From NCBI GenBank assembly GCA_021613375.1, contig CM038715.1, forward strand, positions 3,397,378-3,461,377: DNA of 64,000 nt, written 5' to 3'. Source of the stretch: Megaleporinus macrocephalus (taxonomy: Eukaryota > Chordata > Actinopteri > Characiformes > Anostomidae). This document shows, piece by piece, positions 1 to 11,101 of the stretch. The notes beneath the pieces are model-generated. The model was not told where the DNA came from, searched no databases, and saw only the letters and a program-made list of their open reading frames with translations. The number at the start of each line of letters is the position of its first letter. Position 1 is the first letter of the stretch. The translations under genes and the position numbers were made by a program.

Positions 1-66
1 TCTGTCTCTCTCTCTCTCTCTGTCTGTCTCTCTCTCTATCTCTCTGTCTGTCTCTCTATCTCTCTC

Positions 67-129
<63 letters not shown>

Positions 130-160
130 GTCTCTCTCTATCTCTCTGCCTGTCTCTCTA

Positions 161-230
<70 letters not shown>
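1..230. repeat. (TC)n microsatellite with TCTG variants
   Basis: An almost pure TC run broken by regular TCTG and TCTA variants fills the left edge. It lies in fbxl15 intron 1, just before the first exon seen. The following stretch 231-494 holds no recognisable exon. Confidence 0.95.
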
Positions 231-234
<4 letters not shown>

Positions 235-494
235 ACTATAATGATGTGCTCGCTGTGTTCAGTAAGCGTGTTTAGGTTTAGATGTTCAGTGTCCTGCTGT
301 TTATGCTGCTGTGATGCTGAAAGTATTCAGACCCTCTTTTAAAACAAGCTACTGGGGTCTGTCTCGAGTGGTTCTCTAAATAAACCCCTGCTCAGTCCTA
401 GTTCCTGGTTTATGTTTGCTGTGTAAAGAAGCTAAAGCTAAAAGAGCCTCTTGTTTTTAGGGGGCAGGTCTGATCACGTGCTGCTGTGTTGCAG

Positions 495-654
495 GTATCA
501 GTTGCTGGAACTGCCCTGGGAGGATGTGCTGGTGACCCATGTGCTGTGCTACCTGCCTTTGCGGCATCTGGTCAGTCTGCAGCGAGTGAGCAAGAACTTT
601 CGAGCTCTTGTTCAGGTTTACCTGGCCAACTGCCACACCTTCGACCCTGCCCAG
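495..654 (+). CDS. fbxl15: fbxl15 exon 2 (F-box)
   Basis: The acceptor is GTGTTGCAG before 495 and the donor CAG|GTGAGC follows 654. The exon enters with one base completing a split codon and leaves in phase 0. It encodes the F-box that binds SKP1. An ATG at 451 lies upstream in the same frame, but it precedes the acceptor and the residues between do not match the family, so I take it as intronic. Confidence 0.93.
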
Positions 655-1883
655 GTGAGCTGTACCTGCTCTTCTGATTACGCACATCAAGTCAGTGATT
701 AATAAGCTTCATCCAGCAGCAACTTATGTAACCCTAACCTCTATATCTTAAACGACAGTGTGGGTTGTAGAAGAGTGAGAATAAGGACAGTAAGGAGAAT
801 CTGATATTATGAATGACTGGGTTAAAAACTGTTGAACGTATTAGAAACTCTGGAGGGATGAGGCGTCAACCGTGCAAAAGAAGTTTGGTGGGAAAAAACG
901 GCTGTGAATGGAGATCACTTCAACAACTGGTAAAGTTGAATGGTAAAAAAAACACAGTGGGATTTACAACTAGAGCCGATCCCGAGAGCCGATCGATGGT
1001 GTTAATCAAATGAGCCTAATTTGTGTTTCCAGCTAGCGTTTCATCCAGGAAGAGGAGCCCTCTGTGAACCCTCCTCAGGCCAGCTCCCTGCAATTCCTAT
1101 CTGAACCACTAGGTGGAAATACATACCCTTTCATTTTCCACAGACTGACTAAAGCAGTGGCGTCACAAGAACAGATTATAGCGTTCATGGCATGCGCTGA
1201 TAGAAAACATCGTCCGTCTGGCAGTGTTTACCGTATGAGACTCAGACTCATCCAGGACGTTCTGTAAAATTTGTTAAATCAACGTGTCTCGTGGAACCAA
1301 AACAAAGATATTTAACAGACTAATCTGATACTAATCTGATACTAATCTGATACTAATCTGATACTAATCTGATACAGTACATCAGAGACACCACACAGCT
1401 GAACACAGTGAGTATCAGTAACAGCAGAGCTAGCACACACAGCTAGCACAAAACTAATAACCCAGAAACCTGTACAGACCAGATCTGACCGGTACGAACA
1501 GAACAGCAGCAGAAACAGCCAGAGAGCTAAAGAACCACAGAGTGATGACTTGCTTGCGCCAATAATTGCATGTAGCCTGCCGTGGCATACAGCCCCAACC
1601 TCGATCGGTATCGGCAAATTGTGCTGAAAGGTGATCGGCGATCAGAATCAACCTCAAAATCACTGATCAGTCCATCTCTACTCACAACTATGTGTAATAG
1701 TGAAAGTAAGAGCAATTACACGTGTGTGACAGTACCTCACAGGGTCGGGACTAAACAGTGGCTCAAACATCAGCACACAAAATATACGCTGGGAGCTTCA
1801 TGGTCCTGGTCTTCAGGGCTGAGCAGCAGACTGAACAAACGCATTTTATATGTTTGTGTAACATACTGTATACAGTAAAGCTC

Positions 1884-1943
<60 letters not shown>

Positions 1944-4900
1944 AATTATTACTCATTTAGCCTATTAGACCCTTCCAGTTTCCCAAGGTGGCTGTTAAAT
2001 AAAGCTTTCTTTCATATGCTATATTTACATATGCAGTGCTTTCAGGATGTTCGTTTGATGTATAGAAAAATGTGAGCAATTTGGGACTGCAAGCATGCAT
2101 TCATTAGCAAGCTGGGTTGCAGCCGAGCTCCTGCTGTATAATGTGTAAACATGAGTTTATTTTACAGTTGGGATATAAAAATTGTTTTATGAGTCTTTCT
2201 AAGATTCTAAGAATCTAAGAATTAAATATTTATCTTGCCTCAATTAATTAGGGCTGTGTATGGGCAAGAACCTGGTGATACAATACTTACACAGTGATAG
2301 AGCGGTCACGATTCAATATATCATGATACTGCAAAACTGTAGGCAAAGTGATATATGTGGTGTGATTTTTGAACATCCTATTATTAAAACACACCACTGT
2401 ATGAACTGGTTTGCCAATGCTTACAATAGCACTGCGTCCTTGTGCTGCTTGTTAATGTTGGAGTGGAGCTGAAAATGGATTACAACACTGACATCTAGTG
2501 GTCAGAGGTTTAAACACAACACACAATAATTTACTGTCTGCCAGGAATCTGTGTATCAATACTGTGTTTTTGAGAATTGATACAGTATCACTACACATAA
2601 TATCTCCATATTCAATATTTCAATATTTTCTTACACCCCTAGTATTAATACATTGAGACACTTAGCTACATGACTCTAGATAGATATGTGGAAGACACAT
2701 ATATCTATACATGCTAATTCCCTACTTTTCAGTTGAATATTGTGAGTGCAGTATGAAGTTTCTGGCTTTTATTTTGTATTTTTTGTCCTTATTTCTTCTC
2801 CGTATTCCCAAACGCAGTGACATATTAATATTAATTTAACACGCCTTCTAATATAAGCTCCTAGCGTTCTCCTCTCTGTCTCTAGACAGGTCCTCGGATT
2901 CCTAAGGAAGCTTTTTGTTCCATGCTCCGTGACAACAAAGTCCTCCACAGTCTGTCTGTCCATGGCTGCGCTGACTGGATCACCGATAAGGAGCTGTTGC
3001 CTGTGATTGGTCAGAACCAGCTGCTTCTACGCGTGGACCTGCGCAGCTGTGTCAGGCTGAGCCGCCACGCTCTGGTGGCCGTGTCCCTGAGCTGCCCCCG
3101 CCTGCAGCACCTGTGCCTGGCGCACTGCGAGTGGGTAGATAGCCTGGCGCTGCGGAGCCTAGCTGACCACTGTTCAGACTTGCGCTCGCTGGACCTCACA
3201 GCCTGCAGGCAGCTGCGGGACGAGGCCGTGTGTTATGTGGTGACGAAGTGGCCCTCGCTGCGCTCGCTCTCTGTGGCGGTTAATGCCAACATCACGGACG
3301 TGGCTGTGGAGGAGGTGGCCAAGCGCTGCAGGGAGCTGGAGCAGCTCGACCTGACGGGATGTCTGAGGGTGCGAAACGAGGCTATCAGGTGAGGCAGAGA
3401 GACGGGACGAGACTCGATACTGGGCTCACGAGAACGAGACGAGACGAGATTTTAAAATATTATTAAGAAAACTTCAAAAATGAAAAATATGTGTATTTGA
3501 CAAAGTAAAAAAACGCAAACTTATCAGACTATCTTCTTTCTGAGGCTCTTGAAACTTATTAGTTTCGTAATTGTGATATAGCACAGCGTACCCCTAGATG
3601 TCCAAACATCAGTTGTTATGGCGATACTTTCTGTCTCTTGTAGAGTCTGTTTAATCATAGCCTTGGTCTCTTTGTAAAGATTCGGGACCACCGTGCAAAC
3701 ACTGGCTGCTGCTAGTAAAGATCCTCTGTAGCTGACAAGATAATGTATTAGCAGCTGTACCTCTTCTTCTGAGAGCTGCTCTGACTGCTGAGTCGTCGCT
3801 CTCGCCAGCATTACTGCTGTCCTGCCAGAGCCCTCCTAAAAAGTTCAGACAGGTTCAAGCTTTATGAGAAATATCATCATGTATTAATAAGGACTGTGTT
3901 AAATCTATAAATATATTCGTATCACAGTGAAGAACTTTATTGTGATGTTGTTGCGGGTCTGTGTTAACGATTTGCCACATATCTTTGTGGTTTTTAATCC
4001 TCAGACTGTTTAGATTTATTAAAAACGGTGAAAAGTCTGAGGTTGGTCACAGTGTTGACAGCACATAAAGAAACTTTGACTGATTTGTTTTGTGTGGTTT
4101 TGCTGATTTGCTCTCCAGCTTCCTGAGATACACCCATCAGCCATAACATAAAACCACCTCCTTGTATCTACAGTCAGTGTTAATTTTATCAGCTCCATTT
4201 GCACTACAGGAGCAGTTTGTAGTTCTACTCTTACACACTGCAGTTCCTCTATTTCTCTGCATACTCTGTTAATAATAAGGACCCCCAAGGACCACCACAT
4301 TTGGGTTGTGGTGCTGGAGTGTTTAAACACTGTGTCCACTCACTGTCCACTCTGTTAGACATGCGGGTCCACTGTGTGAATGTAAAGTCAGAGATGATAG
4401 CTCATCTGTTGCTGCACAGTCTGTGTTCTCCAGTCCTTCCATGGTTGATCACAGGTAGGGCTGGGCGATATGGGAAAAAATCATATCATGATAATTTTTC
4501 ATTTCAGTCGATATCGATATACATCACAATATAAATCAAATCACTATTTCCTTTTTACTTTAAGTGAGAAGTGAAGATATCAAAATTTTAACATTTTGTT
4601 AAATGTTTTTTATCTTCTAATTTATTTTTTATCAGAATATATATATATATATATATATATATATCATGAACAGTATTCACAGACACTGTGTTAATCAGGC
4701 TGTTGCTGGTTCTTTAAGTTGGTTCTGAGGAAAGGACTCTGTTTATGTTCACTCATAGCGGCGAGTCGACTCTCTGTCTGCTCTAATGAGGAGTTGTTTT
4801 AGAAAATAAAGTTTCCTACTCGGGATTTTTGGTTATTTTAACTTTGTCTCAGCGTCTCACTCGAACTCCTACAGTTTATATATTTATCTTTATCAATTAC

Positions 4901-7887
4901 TAAATTACGTTGATTAGCATAACGTGCGTCGATGCGTGGCAAAGATGGCCGCTCCTACTGAAAGCATGGATTTATCCGGAGCTGCAGCTACAAACAACCT
5001 CTCACGTTCATCTAACGTTGCGGGAATGTTTCACACAGAAACACAACAGTGTGATGCTCTGTCAGCTCTGCACAGTGGAGATGATCACAACAGTACAACT
5101 GCTATACACGAGACCTTGAAGATCAAACATCCCGTAGAGCTTCATCAACACAGCAGCAGGACAGCACCTGTTTACCTGTTTATCTTATCTTATAGATTAT
5201 TTATAGATTATTAACACGTGTATCATGTTTCTTTCAGTAGTAGTTTAACGTTTTCTCTTATTTTCTCTTATTTTATTCTCTCTGCTCGACTGTGACGCTG
5301 CAGTAACAGATTACTAGTACGTGGGTTAAGCTGCACTCTGTGCTGTGAGCTTCAACCAAACATGAAATGGTTTGGGGCGGCGCTATTCTCATTCTTATTG
5401 GCTATTCGTGTTGTTTCTCAAAATATGGACGGAACTTAACTCTATCGACTACGTCTTATAGTTCTATCGAGGAAACATTATTTCACAATGATTATCGTTA
5501 TCGTTTTATTGCCCAGTCCTAGCCACAGGCTGCTGCTGCACTGTTTGCTGTTTAGTGAACTATTCTCAGTCTAGCGGTGACACAGGGGTGTTTAAAAATC
5601 GTTCCAGTGCAACACACACTACCATAGCAGTGTCACTGCAGTGCTGAGAATGATCCACATCCCTAATGATACCTGATCTGTACCTGATCCTTTACAGAAC
5701 AGGATAAAGGGGATAAACAATGTATGCAGCAAATCAGATGGACTATAGTCTGTAACTGTAGAACTGTAAAGTTCACCTGTACGGTAAGTGCAGCTGATAG
5801 AACAGACAGTGTGTGCTGATAGCTTTAATGTACTGGCTAATCAGTGTATCAGCATTGCAAATGTCACTAACATAATTATTTAAAACTATTAACAGATAAT
5901 ATGCAGGGCTTTGTTCTATTATAAATGCATTCTAAAACATTTTCAAGATTTATCTTTTTTTATGACATGTTAGGATTGGTCTTACATATATTAGAAATAT
6001 CAATGCTATATTATCATTAAGACCAGTAAAATGTGTACTTTCTATTATACATCAACTGTTATTATTTTCAAAAAGCAGTCATATAAAAAAATGCTGCTAA
6101 TGGAGTTTTGGAATGAAACTCTTTGTATATTGTGTCATCTTAATGTGCTAATTTTGTAATTATATCACTACATCCAGTGGTTGAAATATAACTGGCCTTA
6201 TTTTAAAAGTTTTGTAAATCACTAATGTAACTGTTAAAGACTAGACTGCATTATTTCAACCAGAATGTTTTGATTAAATGAGAGCCTTGATTCATTAAAC
6301 CACACACAAACACATATTTAGTTTTATGAATAAATATAGTGTTACTGTTCAAAGAAAAACATCTAAAAAATACTAACTTCACAGGAGAGGGCAAATATTT
6401 CACTGTAAGGGAATGGAAAGGGGGTTGTGGAGCATTTCAATTGGTCCAATCATTCTACAAATTTTAAAATGACATCTCGAAAAAACATTTGCTGTTCCTA
6501 AAAAGTGTCCAACGTATCTTTCCTAATTAGTGAATTTAGTAACTAAGACGTACCTCTTTCTAACATAGTAATTCAGTTATGCTCGTGCCACAGGAGGCAG
6601 GAAGAGATGTGGTGCAGTGGAACGGTGTTATCTGGAGTGATGGAGTTCCATACATTATCACTGGGATGTGTTGGGGTGTCATTTTTAATCCAGAACAAAT
6701 CACCCAGCAGTACCTGTCCTGACTACTGCACATGTGATCTAATCCTAACAGCAAAGTAGGTAGATAAAACGATAACAATAATTATCGCAAAATAACGTTT
6801 CCTCGATAGAACTATAAGACGTAGTCGATAGAATTAAGTTCCGTCCATGTTAGCTACTACTGAAAGAAACATGATACACGTGTTAATAATCTATAAATAA
6901 TCTATAAAATAAGATAAACAGGTAAACAGGTGCTGTCCTGCTGCTGTGTTGATGAAGATCTACGGGATGTTTGATCTTCAAGGTCTCGTGTATAGCAGTT
7001 GTACTGTTGTGATCATCTCCACTGTACAGAGCTGACAGAGCACCACATTGTTGTGTTTTGTGTGAAACACTCCCACAACGTTAGATGAACGTGAGAGATT
7101 GTTTGTAGCTGCAGCTCGCGCTCCGGATAAATCCATGCTTTCAGTAGGAGCGACCATCTTTGAGACGCATCAACGCACGTTATGCTAATAAACGTTAATT
7201 AATAATTGATGAAGATAAATATAGATACTGTAGTCGACTCACCGCTATGAGTGAACATAAACAGAGTTCTTTACTCAGAACCAACTTAAAGAACCATCTT
7301 CACTTCTCACTTAAAGTAAAATGACAATAGTGATTTGATTTATATCGTGATCTATATTGATATCAACTGATATGAAAAAAAATTTGTGCTAAGATTTTTT
7401 CCCATATCGCCCAGCACTACAGCAAAGTGTAAAGAAGAGTAGAGTCTGTTACTCCAACTCATTAATTATTGATGTTAATGAATTATATTGAATGAGCTGG
7501 TGTCTGTCAACCTTAGCCATATAGCTTATGATATGATAGATTAATAAATGGACTTAATGTTTAATGTTTTGTACTGTCAGTAAAAAGTGAATATTTTCTG
7601 ATAGTCTGTTTTGAGTAGCTGGTGGAAAACTGCTCTAACTGTCCACTCTTTAACACTGTTGCTATTTTTTTATTGCTATTTCTATCTGTGTGTGCAGGAC
7701 TGTGGCTGAGTATTGTCCTAAACTTCAGTCCCTGAAGGTGAATCACTGTCACAATGTCAGTGAGTCCAGCCTGGGTGTTCTGCGAAGGCGGAATGTGGAG
7801 ATCGACGTAGAACCTCCCCTCCAAAGAGCACTAGTGCTGCTTCAGGACGTTGTGGGCTTTGCTCCCTTCATCAACCTTCAGATATAA
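495..7887 (+). CDS. fbxl15: F-box and leucine-rich repeat protein 15 (5' end outside window)
   Basis: Substrate-recognition subunit of an SCF (SKP1-CUL1-F-box) ubiquitin ligase; the FBXL15 family is known to target SMURF1 and so promote BMP signalling. Three exons, 495-654, 2886-3388 and 7698-7887, each with GT..AG borders, join in phase to give 283 complete residues plus a partial first codon, against about 300 in the human protein, so roughly 15-20 N-terminal residues from exon 1 are missing to the left. Visible: the F-box (LPWEDVL through [12 protein letters not shown]) in the first exon; a run of LRRs in the second ([60 protein letters not shown]); and the conserved FBXL15 tail with IDVEPPL, ALVLLQD and [10 protein letters not shown] before TAA. 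No frameshift or internal stop. Family assignment rests on near-continuous similarity to remembered FBXL15 sequence. Confidence 0.95.
971..1680 (+). mobile_element. hAT-type MITE, TAGAGATGG family, copy 1
   Basis: It starts TAGAG and ends GTCCATCTCTA, with flanking octamers TTTACAAC (963-970) and CTCACAAC (1681-1688) that agree at 6 of 8 positions, the 8-bp duplication expected of hAT elements. The body matches the copies at 31805-36448 and 45475-46419 (for example CCTGCAATTCCTATCTGAAC). The left end is internally deleted relative to the other copies. No transposase is encoded. It contains an 11-bp tandem repeat at about 1318-1375. Confidence 0.8.
1318..1375. repeat. 11-bp tandem repeat inside MITE copy 1
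   Basis: About five copies of ACTAATCTGAT in tandem. The same motif recurs at the same place in the other two copies of this MITE with different copy numbers (35908-35940 and 45894-45950). Confidence 0.9.
1885..1939. repeat. (TA)n microsatellite
   Basis: Uninterrupted alternating AT over about 55 bases within fbxl15 intron 2. Confidence 0.95.
2249..2641 (+). mobile_element. MITE-like repeat, TAGGGCTGTGTAT family, copy 1
   Basis: It starts TAGGGCTGTGTATGGGCAAG and ends TTACACCCCTA. The flanking octamers CAATTAAT and GTATTAAT agree at 6 of 8, compatible with a worn hAT duplication. A second copy with the same body lies at 28813-29203. No coding capacity. Confidence 0.65.
2886..3388 (+). CDS. 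fbxl15: fbxl15 exon 3 (leucine-rich repeats)
   Basis: Acceptor TCTGTCTCTAG; donor ATCAG|GTGAGG. It enters in phase 0 ([10 protein letters not shown], matching the human join at the same place) and leaves two bases of an Arg codon that the next exon completes. It encodes most of the LRR array. GC content is clearly higher than in the surrounding intron. Confidence 0.95.
3524..3811 (-). pseudogene. hAT (ZBED-like) transposase fragment
   Basis: The minus strand reads through about 95 codons containing [16 protein letters not shown] and [12 protein letters not shown], the arrangement seen before the catalytic core of hAT and ZBED-type transposases, where an (I/T)TTD.WTS motif is typical. Only this short piece is present; zinc finger and dimerisation domains are missing, so it is a remnant. 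The source family is not determined. Confidence 0.7.
4137..5847 (+). mobile_element. Dispersed repeat X, copy 1, split by a nested MITE
   Basis: It starts TCAGCCATAACATAAAACCA and ends with the degraded inverse (CTTTAATGTACTGGCTAATC). The body contains TTTAAACACTGTGTCCACTC and CACTGCAGTGCTGAGAATGA, phrases shared with copy 2 at 25920-26937 and typical of a high-copy family in ostariophysan fish. The MITE at 4456-5521 interrupts it. No coding capacity seen; superfamily unassigned. Confidence 0.7.
4456..5521 (+). mobile_element. hAT-type MITE, TAGGGCTGGGCGATA family, copy A
   Basis: Left end TAGGGCTGGGCGATATGGG and right end TTTTATTGCCCAGTCCTA are inverted repeats. The flanks ATCACAGG and GCCACAGG agree at 6 of 8. 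It is nested in repeat X. Copies B (6757-7419) and C (49708-50722) share the interior in the opposite orientation, including TTCCTCGATAGAACTATAAG read on the other strand. The short open frame at 4924-5214 is inside this repeat and is not a gene. Confidence 0.8.
5848..6748. other. AT-rich intronic sequence, nothing recognised
   Basis: AT-rich unique-looking intronic DNA between repeat X and MITE copy B. No exon-like block, RNA gene or repeat family that I can name. Confidence 0.5.
6757..7419 (-). mobile_element. hAT-type MITE, TAGGGCTGGGCGATA family, copy B
   Basis: It is bounded by a perfect 8-bp duplication, CAGCAAAG at 6749-6756 and 7420-7427. The right end (CCATATCGCCCAGCACTA) is the inverse of copy A's left end, so it is inverted relative to A. 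It is internally deleted compared with A and C. Confidence 0.88.
7698..7887 (+). CDS. fbxl15: fbxl15 last coding exon
   Basis: Acceptor TGTGTGTGCAG; the first base completes the split Arg codon, then [20 protein letters not shown] continues the LRRs and the family-specific tail [10 protein letters not shown] ends at TAA 7885-7887. The 3' UTR follows; its end is not clear. A possible variant polyadenylation signal ATTAAA is at 8534-8539. Confidence 0.95.
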
Positions 7888-8707
7888 CGCCCCCCCCCAG
7901 GACCACATGTATCATACATCTCAGAGTAAGAGTGCTAATCTGCAGGCATCTCCTCAAAAATCACATCCAGTCGTACTCATTGGGATGTAACTCAGCAGCA
8001 GGTAACAGTCTTTATCTGGGAGTTATGATACATATGACCCCTGGAGCAGTCCAGAACCAGGTGCGTGTCTTCCTGGTGTATTTTAGAACTTGCTTAGAAC
8101 CTGTTTCAGTCCATTACTGCAGTATGTTTTGCTGACCAGTGTGTTTTACTGATGATCCTCTGCTGTTCATTATTTTTCAGGATATCTCTTCCTCATTGAT
8201 CTATTTGGAGCAGCTCCATGTGCTGGCACATCGCAGTATCATCGATGAAATATGAAAATGAACTCTTCTCCATGTACGTTAATGTTTTAGCGCAGCAGTG
8301 TCGGGCAGCCCAGTCCGGGAAGCTACTGCAGACCTCTTGATTATTAGTATTACTGTCTGATTGAGCTATTGGTGCACAGCTGTTTCAGAAAGTTGTAGCT
8401 CTTGTAAACCAATTTGCAGATTTTCTTATCAGATCTGTCGTACTTGACATTTGCATGTATACATGCAAACCTCTTTAATAGTTTATTATGAGAATATGAT
8501 GCATTCAGAGCACTCCGACCGCTTTGGAAGTGAATTAAATTGGGATGGGAGGCTCATCTGATTCATGCGGAATAGCAGGACAGTGTTTAATTTTTATTTA
8601 TTTGTATTTTATTTTTAATGATCTCTGTTTTATTTTGCACTTATAAGAGACTTGCTCTTTTCAGAGTGTCCGTTTGTGTCACTGAGCAAGTTGACTGTTA
8701 TGTGTCC
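7888..8707 (+). other. fbxl15: Probable fbxl15 3' UTR and flank
   Basis: There is no further coding signal after the TAA. A run of C at 7890-7898 and one ATTAAA at 8534-8539 are the only landmarks. The next transposon begins at 8708, so the UTR probably ends before it; this is inference. Confidence 0.45.
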
Positions 8708-9218
8708 CAGACCTGCCAACCTTTATGCATTTAGCGTAGCAGATACGCGTTTAGACATCAAACAACGACTAGTCACCTCAAAATACGAGCAGAGTCATGG
8801 TGGGCTTTGAGTTCAACTGTCTGTGAATTCGTGCTCTAGGCAACTCGTCTATGGGTGTAACCGCGTAGGGCAGCAACCTGTTGGGAAAAGAAGACTTCAT
8901 CCAACTGGCAGGGTGTGTAAATTGTGAATTGTCTAAACTACGGACTCAAAAACTCAAGATGCAAAATATAAACTTGCAAGTTTTAACAATTTGCGTGTAA
9001 ATATCCCTCCTGCGAGTGTGCATGTGAAACTCACAGAAAGAAGCCCTGCGTGTGTGTTTATCATATCGTGCTCAAACTGACTTTTTCATTCTCGAGTCCT
9101 TATAGTTGTCCTCGCGCTCCACGTGAATCACCTTCGACAGCTTGAATTTTTTTGTGCTCCAGTATTGGATTGGGGTGGTTTTGTTTTTTCTAAGCATTCA
9201 CCGATTTCCAAGGCCCAG
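8708..9218 (+). mobile_element. CAGACCTGCCAACC element, partial copy
   Basis: It starts CAGACCTGCCAACCTT and matches the first two thirds of the element at 10148-11101 over some 500 bases (shared phrases include AGATGCAAAATATAAACTTG and ATTGGATTGGGGT). The right terminus is missing. It is a direct repeat of that element with a retrotransposon fragment between them. Confidence 0.75.
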
Positions 9219-9484
9219 GTGCAAATGTACCTGACCTCGGGCTGCGCCATAATGTGCTGCGCCACCCCAGCGCAAGAAGTTGCTACTCAAAAAAAAAGGT
9301 TTGTGTCCTGATGTTGGTGGACATACATGCAGCTTTTCCATTTCTACACAGTAGAACTGCTACTGAACTTCTTTACAGTCATAGTAAAAAGTAACACACA
9401 GTCATTAGAGTCGCAGCTCATTGAATGGCTAAAGAATAGCACCAACGTCAGACTGGTTTTATTAGAAAGTTAATAAAAGAGCGC

Positions 9485-10125
9485 CCACTGCAGGTTGAAA
9501 ATGATCTCCTGCCTCAAGTGGAGGAGTTTACGTATCTGGGGGTCTTGTTCACGAGTGAGGGAAGGATGGAGCAGGAGGTTGGCAGGCGGATCAGTGCGGC
9601 GTCTGCAGTGATGCGGGCTCTGTACCGGTCTGTCCTGGTGAAGAGAGAGCTGAGCGTTCCTACTCTCACCTGCGGTCAGGAGCTCTAGGTAGTGACCGAA
9701 AGAACGAGATCGCAGATACGAGCTGCCGGGATGAGTTTTCTCCGTGCGGTGTCGGGTCTCACACTTAGAGACAGGGTGAGGAGCTCGATTATACGGGGGA
9801 GGCTCAGAGTCGAGCCGCTACTCCTCTATGCTGAGAGGAACCAGCCGAGGTGGTTCGGGCATCTGGTTAGGATGCATCCTGGACGTCTCCCTGTGAAGGT
9901 GTTCCGGACATGTCCGACCGGGAGGAGACCCCAGGGAAGACCCAGGACATGCTGGAGAGATTATATCTCTCGGCTGGCCTGGGAATGCCTTGGCATCCCC
10001 CCGGAGGAGCTAGAGGAGGTGGCTGGGGAGAGAGAAGTCTCTGGGTTTCTCTGCTTAGACTGTGACCCCTGCGACCCAGATCCCTGGCATAAGCGGTAGA
10101 TAATAGATGGATGGATAAAAACAAT
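9485..10125 (+). mobile_element. Non-LTR retrotransposon, 3' end of reverse transcriptase ORF (broken)
   Basis: Translation gives VEEFTYLGVLFTSEGRMEQE, then RRISAASAVMRALYRSV, a deletion, an in-frame TAG where the family has Trp, then TERTRSQIRAAGMSFLRAV, RWFGHLVRMHPGRLP and GRPRTCWRDYISRLAWECLG. These are the C-terminal reverse transcriptase motifs of a very common fish LINE, probably RTE/Rex-like, clade uncertain. The 3' end runs into GATGGATGGAT, a typical short tail. 5' truncated and inactive. Confidence 0.85.
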
Positions 10126-10147
10126 TACAATGTAGATGTGACACTTG

Positions 10148-11101
10148 CAGACCTGCCAACCTTTCCTCATGTAGCGTAGCAGATACGCCTTTAGACATCA
10201 AACTACGCTGCTACGACTTGTCACCTCAAAATACGCGAAAAGTCATTGATGTGTTTGAGTTCAGCTGTCTGTGCATTCGCGCTCTAGGCAGCTCGTCTCT
10301 GGGTGTAACCGCATTGAGCCGCAACCTGTTGGGAAAGGAAGACTTCGACCAATCATAGCACTGGTTTTAAACTCTTCACACAGGCTACAAGCGCACAGCC
10401 GGGGAGCTGTCATACTGGGACTGGTTTTAAAGAGAGGACGGTGCTAAATGCAGTTTCAGAGGTAACTGTGTGGTGATTGTGAATTGTCTAAACTAGGGGA
10501 CTAAAACACAAGATGCAAAATATAAACTTGCACGTTTTAACAATTTGTGTGTGTAAATATTCCCCCCGTGAGAGTAAATGTGAAACTCGTGAGCACAGAA
10601 AGAAGTCCTGCGTGTGTGTTTATCATCATATCAGCTCAAACCTCCTTTTTCATTCTGGAGTCGAAAGCTGTCCTCACGCACCATATGAATCACCTTCAAC
10701 TGCTTTCTGTGCTCGAGTATTGGATTGGGGTTCATTCACTGATTTCTGTTGCCCACTTGCCTGGCCCCCCATCAACTTTAAACTCTAATCGCCAATCTAG
10801 CCGCACATGAAATGTCTGTACACATGTTGCTACGAGTCATTGCACATAAGACCTGAGAAAAAGCCTTTAGTTCACAAGTAAAACTCAGCTTTATAAAATA
10901 GCAAGTTCTTATAGGTAGTCTATAAAGTCAACAGATATAAATTCAGACTCTATAATACTGTACACATATGAATTATGAAGTGATTCTGTTCAGATTTTAA
11001 GTAAATGGCATCAAATATCACCACCATGTTCAAGTGTATTTTAGTGATGATTGTAATTTAACACATTAGATGGTATTACATGTTCAAGGTTGGCAGGTCT
11101 G
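10148..11101 (+). mobile_element. CAGACCTGCCAACC element with inverted termini
   Basis: Left end CAGACCTGCCAACCTT (10148) and right end AAGGTTGGCAGGTCTG (ending 11101) are perfect inverted repeats of 16 bases. CAG..CTG ends suggest hAT, but the flanks GACACTTG and TACTTGTC are not a clear duplication. No transposase is encoded; non-autonomous. Confidence 0.8.

Larger units (their letters stand above)
655..2885 (+). other. fbxl15: fbxl15 intron 2
   Basis: This 2.2-kb intron runs from GTGAGC to CTGTCTCTAG. It holds a hAT-type MITE at 971-1680, a TA microsatellite at 1885-1939 and a second MITE-like repeat at 2249-2641. I see nothing else that looks functional in it. Confidence 0.85.
3389..7697 (+). 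other. fbxl15: fbxl15 intron 3
   Basis: A 4.3-kb intron packed with transposon remnants: a hAT transposase scrap on the minus strand (3524-3811), a repeat with inverted termini (4137-5847) carrying a nested MITE (4456-5521), and an oppositely oriented MITE (6757-7419). The stretch 5848-6748 and the last 270 bases show nothing I recognise. Confidence 0.85.

Noticed and set aside
451..494. ATG at 451 as the fbxl15 start codon
   Set aside because: It precedes the splice acceptor at 493-494, and its residues do not match the family N-terminus; exon 1 is expected to the left of the window.
2922..3392. fbxl15 LRR exon starting at ATG 2922
   Set aside because: The frame extends upstream to the acceptor at 2885 with residues [10 protein letters not shown] that match the known exon join.
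4924..5214. 96-codon open frame
   Set aside because: Lies inside MITE copy A; related frames appear in copies B and C with disruptions and without a transposase motif.
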